Positions 58,170 through 64,000 of a stretch of 64,000 nucleotides of DNA are shown here, piece after piece (position 1 is the first letter of the stretch; the number at the start of each line of letters is the position of its first letter). Source of the stretch: Aeromicrobium sp. Leaf350 (lineage in GTDB: Bacteria > Actinomycetota > Actinomycetes > Propionibacteriales > Nocardioidaceae). The notes beneath the pieces were generated by a model, which worked only from the letters and a program-made list of their open reading frames with translations, did not search any database and was not told the origin of the DNA. The stretch spans positions 310,001-374,000 of the forward strand of contig NZ_CAKASL010000003.1 of assembly GCF_916858655.1 (NCBI RefSeq), in the 5' to 3' direction. The translations under genes were made by a program, and so were the position numbers.

Positions 58170-59351
58170 GTGGGTCACAGTCCTCGCCCCGTCGTCGTGT
58201 TCGACGACGCCGTCTCGTCGTATGACTTCGGTCCGACGCATCCCATGGCGCCCGTACGGGTCGAGCTCACCCTGGAGCTCGCCGGCAGTCTCGGCGTGCT
58301 CGACCACTTCGACCGGGTCGGCGCCGCATCGGCGACCGACGACGAGCTGGCCGCGATCCACTCGGCGAGCTACATCGAACGCGTCCAGAAGCTCAGCGCC
58401 CACCCGATCCACGTCGACATCGAGGCCGGGCTCGGCAACGACGACAACCCGGTCTTCGCCGGCATGCACGAGGTCAGCGCCCTGATCGCCGGCGCCAGCG
58501 TCGAGGCGGCCCGTCGGGTCTGGACCGGCCAGGCGCCGCGGGCGGCCAACGTCGCCGGCGGCCTGCACCACGCGATGCCCGACCGGGCCAGCGGCTTCTG
58601 CATCTACAACGACGTCGCCCTGGCGATCCAGTGGCTCCTGGACAACGGCGCCGAGCGCGTCGCCTACGTCGACATCGACGCCCACCACGGCGACGGCGTG
58701 CAGACGATGTTCTGGAACGACCCCCGCGTGCTCACGATCTCGATCCACGAGGGCCCGCAGACGCTGTTCCCCGGCACGGGCTTCGCCACCGAGACGGGCG
58801 GGCCCGAGGCCCCCGGCTCGGCGGTCAACGTCCCGCTGCCGCCCGGCACGTCCGACGCCGGCTGGTTCCGCGCCTTCCACGCCGTGGTGCCGCAGATCCT
58901 GCGCGAGTTCCAGCCGCAGATCATGGTCACGCAGCACGGCTGCGACTCCCACATGGACGACCCGCTGACCAACCTGATGCTCAGCGTCGACGGCCAGCGC
59001 GAGTCCTACCTCGCCCTCCGCGGGCTCGCCGAGGAGCTCTGCGACGGCAAGTGGGTCGTCACCGGTGGCGGCGGCTACGCCGTCTCCGAGGTCGTGCCCC
59101 GCGCCTGGACCCACCTGCTCGGCATCGTGGCCGACCATCCGATCGACCCCGCGACGCCGACGCCGGCGGAGTGGCAGTCGTTCGTGCAGCACCGGCGCGG
59201 CGTGCTCGCGCCGACCCGCATGGGCGACGGACGCACGCCGTCGTACCGGCCCTGGGAGAACGGCTTCGACCCGGCGAGCTGGCTCGACCGGCAGATCAAC
59301 GCCGCACGCCAGGCCACGTTCCCCGCGTTCGGCATCGACCCGCTCTACTGA
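58170..59351 (+). CDS. Class I histone deacetylase-like protein (AcuC type)
   Basis: 393 residues from GTG 58170. Catalytic features are GLHHAMPDRASGFCIYND (His133-His134), VDIDAHHGDGVQ (zinc ligands Asp170 and His172) and the third ligand Asp in TQHGCDSHMDDPL; GGGGYAV closes the pocket. AcuC proteins deacetylate acetyl-CoA synthetase or other proteins. Its insertion between proC and the bldC-like gene is an accessory feature of this lineage. Confidence 0.9.
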   Translation: MGHSPRPVVVFDDAVSSYDFGPTHPMAPVRVELTLELAGSLGVLDHFDRVGAASATDDELAAIHSASYIERVQKLSAHPIHVDIEAGLGNDDNPVFAGMHEVSALIAGASVEAARRVWTGQAPRAANVAGGLHHAMPDRASGFCIYNDVALAIQWLLDNGAERVAYVDIDAHHGDGVQTMFWNDPRVLTISIHEGPQTLFPGTGFATETGGPEAPGSAVNVPLPPGTSDAGWFRAFHAVVPQILREFQPQIMVTQHGCDSHMDDPLTNLMLSVDGQRESYLALRGLAEELCDGKWVVTGGGGYAVSEVVPRAWTHLLGIVADHPIDPATPTPAEWQSFVQHRRGVLAPTRMGDGRTPSYRPWENGFDPASWLDRQINAARQATFPAFGIDPLY

Positions 59352-59463
59352 CCCGGTCGGCCGACCCGGTCTGGTCACCAGCGGGGCTGCTGGGGCTCGG
59401 GGTTCCTGAGGGTCTGCTGAGACGATTTGCGGCAACCCCTGTACGCCCGGGAGTCGGGTCCAC

Positions 59464-59469
59464 TACGCT
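59464..59469 (+). promoter_or_regulatory. -10 box upstream of the bldC-like gene
   Basis: TACGCT lies 79 nt before ATG 59548, giving a leader that begins near 59476, exactly at the long hairpin. Confidence 0.4.
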
Positions 59470-59477
59470 CCCATCAA

Positions 59478-59523
59478 GCACGCGCGCTGCCTCTCCGGTG
59501 GGGAAGCCGGAGAGCGCGCGTGC
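59478..59523 (+). promoter_or_regulatory. Long hairpin in the bldC leader
   Basis: The left arm starting GCACGCGCGC (59478) and ending TCTCCGG (59498) pairs with CCGGAGAGCGCGCGTGC (59507-59523), with one 4-nt bulge and an 8-nt loop. It lies at the presumed 5' end of the transcript and would stabilise the mRNA or be a protein target. No T-run, so it is not a simple terminator. Confidence 0.6.
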
Positions 59524-59547
59524 CCTAGGTGCGAAAGGGGAATGCAG

Positions 59548-59733
59548 ATGGCGTCCGCTGGCGAGTTCCTGACGATTGCCGAAGTGGCCGCTCAGATGCG
59601 TGTCTCCAAGATGACGGTCTACCGCCTGGTGCACGGTGGCGAGCTCGAGGCGGTCCGTGTCGGCCGCTCGTTCCGCGTCACGCAGCAGGCCGTCGATGCC
59701 TTCATCGACAAGTCCTTCTACCAGGCCGGCTGA
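59548..59733 (+). CDS. BldC-like MerR/excisionase-type DNA-binding protein
   Basis: 61 residues from ATG 59548 (AGGGGA six bases upstream; ATG 59542 is too close to it). A single winged helix-turn-helix: EFLTIAEVAAQMRVSKMTVYR, VHGGELEAVRVGRSFRVTQQ and a short C-terminal helix AVDAFIDKSFYQ, partly quoted. BldC controls the onset of differentiation in Streptomyces by cooperative binding to direct repeats; the mycobacterial homologue is Rv0500A. The long upstream hairpin suggests control of its mRNA. Confidence 0.9.
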   Translation: MASAGEFLTIAEVAAQMRVSKMTVYRLVHGGELEAVRVGRSFRVTQQAVDAFIDKSFYQAG

Positions 59734-59821
59734 GACCGCTCTTTCGCGTCCTGTCCACAGGCCTGGCACGGCCGCCAGGTCTCACGCCGCTTGGCGATGT
59801 GTGATGGGCTCGACGTTGCGG

Positions 59822-59827
59822 GTACTC
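59822..59827 (+). promoter_or_regulatory. -10 box of the bS22 gene
   Basis: TACTCT lies 38 nt before GTG 59866, followed by A-rich leader sequence and GGGGA at 59855-59859. Confidence 0.45.
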
Positions 59828-59865
59828 TGAGCCGTCATCTCAATCAATCAGTACTGGGGATTTTC

Positions 59866-59967
59866 GTGGGTTCTGTCATCAAGAAGCGTCGCAAGCGGAT
59901 GTCGAAGAAGAAGCACCGCAAGATGCTGAAGCGCACGCGCGTCCAGCGTCGCAAGCTCGGTAAGTAG
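59866..59967 (+). CDS. Small ribosomal subunit protein bS22 (AURKAIP1/COX24 domain)
   Basis: 33 residues from GTG 59866, with GGGGA six bases upstream. The protein is almost all Lys/Arg: [18 protein letters not shown] and [11 protein letters not shown]. It is nearly identical to mycobacterial Rv0500B, which is the small ribosomal protein bS22 seen in mycobacterial 30S structures and is homologous to mitochondrial mS38. Usually missed by gene finders owing to its length. It sits between bldC-like and the epimerase, as in mycobacteria. Confidence 0.92.
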   Translation: MGSVIKKRRKRMSKKKHRKMLKRTRVQRRKLGK

Positions 59968-59981
59968 TCCGGGCCGACGCC

Positions 59982-60950
59982 ATGGGCAAGGTCGTTCTCG
60001 TCACGGGCGTGTCGGACTCGTTCGCCACGCTGGTGGCGCGGAACCTTGCCGACGAGCCCTCGATCGACAAGGTCGTCGGCGTCGACACGGTGCTGCCCGA
60101 CGGCGACCTCACGGGCGTCAAGTTCGTGCGGGCCGACATCCGCACCCCCGTGATCGGCAAGGTCATCGCGGTCGAGGACGTCGACACCGTGGTGCACCTC
60201 GACCTGAGCCCGCAGGTGCGGGGCCGTGGTGGCGGCAAGGAGCTCAACGTCATCGGGACGATGCAGCTGCTCGCCGCGTGCCAGCGCTCCGCCGTCGTCT
60301 CCAAGCTCGTGCTGGGCTCGTCGACCGCGGTCTACGGCTCCTCCTCGCGCGACCCCGCACTGTTCCGTGAGTCCACGAGCGCCCGCGGCGGCATCCGCTC
60401 GGGCTTCCCGAAGGACATCGTCGAGGTCGAGGCGTACGTGCGGGGCTTCGCCCGCCGACGCCCCGAGGTCCTGATCACGACCCTGCGCCCCGCGCACCTG
60501 CTCGACGCCGACCACTACTCCCCGCTCGGCCAGTACTTCCGCAGCGCGCTGCTGCCTGCTGCGCTGGGCTTCGACCCGCGCCTGCAGTTCGTGCACGTGC
60601 AGGACCTCCTGGAGATCTTCGTGGAGTCCGTGCGCAAGGACCGACCGGGCACCTTCAACGTGGCCGGCGACGGCGTCGTGCTGCTGACCCAGGTGGCCCG
60701 GCGGCTCGGCCGTCCGGTCGTGCCGGTTCCGCCGTTCGGCTTCGCCAGCGGCGCGCGCCGCGTGCTGCGCTCGGTCGGGTCCGACATCTCGCCCGACCTG
60801 CACCGCCTGCTGATGTACGGCCGGGCGGTCGACACCTCCGCCCTGCGTGACATCTTCGGCTTCGAACCGACCTACTCGACCGAGCAGGTCGTGGAGCAGT
60901 TCCGCGCCGCGATCCGTCCTGGTGTGCTGTCCGGCCTGGGAGGCTCTTGA
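59982..60950 (+). CDS. NAD-dependent epimerase/dehydratase family protein (Rv0501-like)
   Basis: 322 residues, starting 15 nt after the bS22 stop. Extended SDR: VVLVTGVSDSFATLVARNLA at the N-terminus departs from the usual GxxGxxG (GVSDSFA), so nucleotide binding may be altered. It continues with VVHLDLSPQ and LGSSTAVYGSS. The active-site Tyr-x3-Lys is not obvious (candidate GFPKDIVEVEAYVRG). Matches mycobacterial galE2 (Rv0501) in position. Sugar-nucleotide epimerase activity is doubtful given these changes. Confidence 0.82.
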   Translation: MGKVVLVTGVSDSFATLVARNLADEPSIDKVVGVDTVLPDGDLTGVKFVRADIRTPVIGKVIAVEDVDTVVHLDLSPQVRGRGGGKELNVIGTMQLLAACQRSAVVSKLVLGSSTAVYGSSSRDPALFRESTSARGGIRSGFPKDIVEVEAYVRGFARRRPEVLITTLRPAHLLDADHYSPLGQYFRSALLPAALGFDPRLQFVHVQDLLEIFVESVRKDRPGTFNVAGDGVVLLTQVARRLGRPVVPVPPFGFASGARRVLRSVGSDISPDLHRLLMYGRAVDTSALRDIFGFEPTYSTEQVVEQFRAAIRPGVLSGLGGS

Positions 60951-62260
60951 TGTCCGAGGACACGCGCAAGAACATCGGGGCCCGCTCGGCCAAGCCCGGG
61001 GCCGGCCGCACGTCGCCGTCCACGGCGGCCCGCTCGCTCGCGGGCGGATCCGCTCCGCGCAAGCCCCCCACGAAGGCCAAGCCGAAGGCACCAGCGGACG
61101 AGCCGACGAAGACGCCCGCGGCGAAGGCGGCCCCGAAGGCCGACGCGAAGAAGGCCGCTCCCAAGAAGTCGGCAGCCAAGCCCGCGGCGAAGAAGTCCGC
61201 CGGCGCCAAGGAGTCCGCGCGACCGACGGCCAGCGCCTCGGCGCGCAGCACGGCCACGGGCCGGCGGCTCCGAGCGGTCACCGACGACGACGCGGCCCGC
61301 GCGGCCGCTGAGGCGGCCGAGGAGGCGCAGCGTCGCACCCGGTCGGCCGGTGCGACCCCGGCTGCCGCCGGCATCCCGGTCGACGAGATCTTCGCGGCCG
61401 TCGTGCAGGCTGCCCAGCGCGTGCTCGGCTCCGACTGGGAGGCGCGGCTCGCGACCCTCCTGGCGACCGTGCGTCGTCGCCTCAACGGTGAGTACGCGGT
61501 CGACGACTTCGGTTTCGACCCGCAGATCACCGAGGTGCTGATCGGTGCCGTCGAGCCCCTCGCGGAGAAGTGGTTCCGCCTCGAGGTGCGTGGCATCGAG
61601 AACATCCCCACCGACGGCGGCGCGCTGCTCGTGGCCAACCACTCCGGCACCGTGCCCATCGATGGCGTCATCACGGGCTACGCGGTCAAGAAGTACGCCA
61701 ACCGCAACTTGCGCCCGCTGGGTGCCGACCTGGTGTTCGCGCTGCCGTTCGTCAGCCAGATGGCACGCAAGCTCGGCGCCACGCTCGCCTGCACCGAGGA
61801 CGCCGAGCGCCTCCTCAGCAGCGGCGAGCTCGCCGGCGTCTGGCCCGAGGGCTTCAAGGGCATCGGCAAGCCGTATGCCGAGCGCTACAAGCTGCAGCGC
61901 TTCGGCCGCGGCGGCTTCGTGTCGTCCGCGATGCGCGCCCAGGTGCCGATCGTCCCGGTCTCGATCGTCGGCGCCGAGGAGATCTACCCCCTCATCGGCA
62001 ACGTGCCGTCGCTCGCGCGTCTGCTGGGTGTGCCCTACCTGCCGATCACGCCGTTCTTCCCGCTGCTCGGTCCGCTGGGCCTCATCCCGCTGCCGAGCAA
62101 GTGGATCATCGAGTTCGGCGAGCCGATCCGCACCGATGCCTACGACCCCGAGGCGGCCGACGACCCGATGCTGCTGTTCAACGTCACCGACCAGGTGCGC
62201 GAGACGATCCAGCAGACCCTATACAAGCTCCTCGTCGATCGCGGCAGCGCCTTCTTCTGA
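60950..62260 (+). CDS. Lysophospholipid acyltransferase family protein with basic Ala/Lys-rich N-terminus
   Basis: 436 residues from ATG 60950, whose first base is the last base of the preceding stop. Residues 1-110 are a low-complexity Lys/Ala/Pro tract (KAAPKKSAAKPAAKKSAG), probably binding membrane phosphate or nucleic acid. The acyltransferase domain (about 200-420) has LLVANHSGTVPIDG (catalytic His), ACTEDAERLL, GVWPEGFKGIGKP and PIVPVSIVGAEE, the PlsC-type blocks 1-4. It corresponds to mycobacterial Rv0502. Acyl acceptor unknown. Confidence 0.88.
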   Translation: MSEDTRKNIGARSAKPGAGRTSPSTAARSLAGGSAPRKPPTKAKPKAPADEPTKTPAAKAAPKADAKKAAPKKSAAKPAAKKSAGAKESARPTASASARSTATGRRLRAVTDDDAARAAAEAAEEAQRRTRSAGATPAAAGIPVDEIFAAVVQAAQRVLGSDWEARLATLLATVRRRLNGEYAVDDFGFDPQITEVLIGAVEPLAEKWFRLEVRGIENIPTDGGALLVANHSGTVPIDGVITGYAVKKYANRNLRPLGADLVFALPFVSQMARKLGATLACTEDAERLLSSGELAGVWPEGFKGIGKPYAERYKLQRFGRGGFVSSAMRAQVPIVPVSIVGAEEIYPLIGNVPSLARLLGVPYLPITPFFPLLGPLGLIPLPSKWIIEFGEPIRTDAYDPEAADDPMLLFNVTDQVRETIQQTLYKLLVDRGSAFF

Positions 62261-62306
62261 GGGTCGGCTCCGCCCCTCATCCGACGGCTTGACGACGGAG
62301 GTCGGG

Positions 62307-62336
62307 GGATCGTGGTCGCCCCAGCGACCACGATCC
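62307..62336. terminator. Perfect 13-bp hairpin after the acyltransferase gene
   Basis: GGATCGTGGTCGC and its complement surround the loop CCCA, 47 nt after the stop. No T-run, as is usual for actinobacterial terminators. Confidence 0.6.
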
Positions 62337-62426
62337 CTGGGCCTTGGTCGCGAGGACGTCAAGGTCAGGGCGTAGCGGTCGTCGGAGCAGCCACAATCCC
62401 CCGAACTTCGTCGTGAGGGACCGGGA

Positions 62427-62466
62427 ATGATGCTTTTCGGTCGCCAGGGCACCCCGAAAGCATCAT
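62427..62466. repeat. Second inverted repeat in the 62.3-62.5 kb region
   Basis: ATGATGCTTTTCGG (62427-62440) pairs with CCGAAAGCATCAT (62454-62466) with one bulged T. It lies downstream of the DUF5667 gene's stop and could end that transcript. Confidence 0.55.
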
Positions 62467-62562
62467 CGCGAGCGGCGACCCCGCTGCTGGTCCATGCCGA
62501 ACGACACCTGGCTCACCGCCGACGGCAGCCGCGCTCACAGCCGCTCGCGGGAGCGGGACTGC

Positions 62563-63597
62563 CTACTTGTTCGTGCCGAGGAGGTTGCCGAGCAGCGTCG
62601 GCACGAGGCCGTTCTCGCCGAGGAGACCCTGCACGAGCGGCGTGACGACCGGGATCTGCGGCGGTGCCGTGGCGGCCGGCGCGGGGGTCGGCAGCGTGGG
62701 CAGCGTGAGCACCGGGGTCTTGGTCGGCGTGGGTGCCGGCGCGGCGGACGACGGAGCCGAGGTGGGCGCGGCCGGGGCTGCGCTGGGCGCCGCCGGGGCG
62801 GCCGCCGGCGCGCTGCTGGCCGGGCTGGCGATCGTCGCGAGGTCGGGCAGCGACACGCTGCTGCACTCGACGCACAGGACGCTGGCCTGCGTGGCGATCT
62901 CGCGGACGGTGTCCATCGCGAGGTCGAGCGGGTCGGACGCCTCGGCCGGGAAGAGGTCGGCCATGTCGGTCAGGATCGAGGCCGACTCGGCCGCGAACTC
63001 GTTGACGGACTCGACCTGGGCGGCCGTGCCATCGCTCTCGTACGCGGTGAAGAGGTCGGCGGTGCCGGCATCGGCCTGCGACCGGAAGTCGGCCAGCGCG
63101 GTCGCCGAGCGCTCGAGGTCGCCCTCGTCGGCCAGGTGCTCGGCCTCGGCGAGACGCTCGCGGGCCTGGTCGAGCTGGAACTGGCCGCGCGACTCGTCGG
63201 AGCGGTGCAGCGCGAGCTCGACCGACTCGACGCTGCGCTTGACGCCGTAGAGCATGTCGCCCGGCACGGCCTGCGCGCTCGAGGCGATGATGCCGACGCC
63301 GCCGACCGCGATGACGGCAGCGGCGCTCAGGCGGGCGAAGCGGCGGCGGACGCCGACGGTGCGCGGGACGTGGGCGGCCGGACGGGCCGTGGCCGTGAGC
63401 ACCTCGGGGGCCTCGGCCATGAGGCGCTCACGCAGCGAGGCGCGGAAGTCGTCGGAGGGGACGACCGTCGCAGCCGTGGCGCAGACGGCCTCGGCGTGAC
63501 GGACGAGCTCGAGGACAGCCGTGTCGACCGTGCCCGGACGCGCGGCTCCGCGCAGGGCAGCGTCGAAGGCCTCGGCCTCGTGCTTGTGGGTCGTCAT
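62563..63597 (-). CDS. DUF5667 membrane protein, likely RsbN-like anti-sigma factor
   Basis: 344 residues. The N-terminal cytoplasmic part (about 1-85) would bind sigma (LRERLMAEAPEVL). One membrane helix follows at about 90-108 (AAAVIAVGGVGIIASSAQA). The DUF5667 domain outside (about 110-225) begins PGDMLYGVKRSVESVELAL. The C-terminus is a long Pro/Ala/Thr linker ending VPTLLGNLLG. In Streptomyces rsbN, the anti-sigma of BldN, lies directly downstream of bldN; the same order occurs here (94-nt gap). Confidence 0.82.
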   Translation of the reverse strand: MTTHKHEAEAFDAALRGAARPGTVDTAVLELVRHAEAVCATAATVVPSDDFRASLRERLMAEAPEVLTATARPAAHVPRTVGVRRRFARLSAAAVIAVGGVGIIASSAQAVPGDMLYGVKRSVESVELALHRSDESRGQFQLDQARERLAEAEHLADEGDLERSATALADFRSQADAGTADLFTAYESDGTAAQVESVNEFAAESASILTDMADLFPAEASDPLDLAMDTVREIATQASVLCVECSSVSLPDLATIASPASSAPAAAPAAPSAAPAAPTSAPSSAAPAPTPTKTPVLTLPTLPTPAPAATAPPQIPVVTPLVQGLLGENGLVPTLLGNLLGTNK

Positions 63598-63691
63598 GAG
63601 TCCCGCCTCGTCGACAAAAGGTCTTCACTGGTGCGAACGACCATGAGACGGGCGGAGTTACGGATCGTGACGCGAAAAGGACTGGCCAATG

Positions 63692-64000
63692 TCATCGGAC
63701 GTCCTCCGAGATGTTCTTCGCGAGCCGGCGGACCGCGCGCAGCTGCAGCTGCTTGACGGCTCCCTCGCTGCGGCCGAGAGCGGCGGCGGTCTGCGCGATC
63801 GAGAGTCCCTGCATGAAGCGCATGAGGATGCAGTCGCGCTGCTCCTCCGGGAGCGCGTTGACGGCGGTCAGCAGCATCTCGTTCGAGACGAGGCTCAGGA
63901 CCTCGTCCTCGGGGGTGGGCGGACTCGAGCGGGTCTCGGGCACGGAGTCCGAGACGATCTCTAGCCGGGAGCGGCTCGACTTGAAGTGGTCGGTGATGAG
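63692..64000 (-). CDS. BldN-like ECF RNA polymerase sigma factor, 3' part
   Basis: The gene is open at the right edge; at least 102 codons are visible. The reading frame continues from LITDHFKSSRSRLEIV (end of region 2) through a Pro/Glu linker to sigma region 4: VSNEMLLTAVNALPEEQRDC and MQGLSIAQTAAALGRSEGAVKQLQLRAVRRL, partly quoted. The sequence pattern and linked DUF5667 gene fit BldN of Streptomyces, which drives sporulation genes there; in a non-sporulating relative the regulon would differ. Confidence 0.88.
   Translation of the reverse strand, partial: LITDHFKSSRSRLEIVSDSVPETRSSPPTPEDEVLSLVSNEMLLTAVNALPEEQRDCILMRFMQGLSIAQTAAALGRSEGAVKQLQLRAVRRLAKNISEDVR

Larger units (their letters stand above)
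62261..62562. other. Convergent intergenic region with nested inverted repeats
   Basis: 302 nt with no gene. It contains an outer imperfect repeat (62292-62315 with 62391-62414, 20 of 24 bases paired), an inner perfect 13-bp hairpin (62307-62336), and a separate 13-bp stem (62427-62440 with 62454-62466). These should terminate the acyltransferase and DUF5667 transcripts. Confidence 0.6.

Overview
The window is a high-GC actinobacterial chromosome segment with about 62 protein genes and no rRNA, tRNA, CRISPR array, IS element or prophage that I could see. The evidence for an actinobacterium is strong: GTG starts, many leaderless genes with TAnnnT boxes 6-7 nt before the start codon, ANTAR regulators, a BldC-like regulator, a 33-residue bS22-type ribosomal peptide, and a BldN/RsbN-like sigma/anti-sigma pair. 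The gene content suggests Nocardioidaceae (Aeromicrobium/Nocardioides-like), but that is inference. Most of the sequence is chromosomal housekeeping interleaved with accessory blocks.

Layout. 1-6.4 kb: end of a SpoIIE-type phosphatase, a flavoprotein dehydrogenase, a PucR regulator and a large LuxR-type ATPase regulator. 6.4-14.6 kb: a polysaccharide locus. A processive-looking GT2 synthase lies divergent to an operon of nucleotide-sugar dehydrogenase, epimerase, GlmS, secreted NodB deacetylase and a secreted unknown. 14.5-21.4 kb: six GAF-ANTAR regulators, including two tandem pairs on the minus strand, with an HNH/DUF222 endonuclease, a membrane protein and a cytochrome b561 between them. 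21.5-36.3 kb: small secreted protein, C39-like peptidase, two CNNM/CBS membrane proteins, MMPL exporter with divergent TetR, ComB-like phosphatase, alcohol dehydrogenase, YqeB, HerA-like ATPase, LytR_C protein, K+/H+ antiporter, and a GH16 enzyme carrying three exact-period 93-residue repeats.

36.6-46.5 kb: an uptake/oxidation island with an OsmC-like protein, an LLM flavin monooxygenase, a complete dipeptide/opine-type ABC importer (fused ATPases, two permeases, lipoprotein SBP), a leaderless NMT1-fold protein without signal peptide, and a DHA2 MFS pump. 46.6-52.9 kb: a lower-GC orphan gene, disA, radA, a GltB-like FMN protein, a VOC protein and a Cys-rich protein. 53-62.3 kb: Ppx/GppA, purU, a TIM-barrel protein, LysE, an SBF symporter, proC, an AcuC-like deacetylase, bldC-like, bS22, an epimerase and an acyltransferase. 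Its core follows the order of the Mycobacterium Rv0496-Rv0502 neighbourhood. 62.5-64 kb: a DUF5667 (RsbN-like) protein and a BldN-like ECF sigma factor cut by the window edge.

Non-coding structure worth attention includes a 29-bp nested dyad between MMPL and TetR, palindromes upstream of the CNNM and LLM genes, three 22-bp helically phased repeats, several REP-like inverted repeats (one forming the C-terminal codons of the MFS gene), and a long hairpin in the bldC leader.
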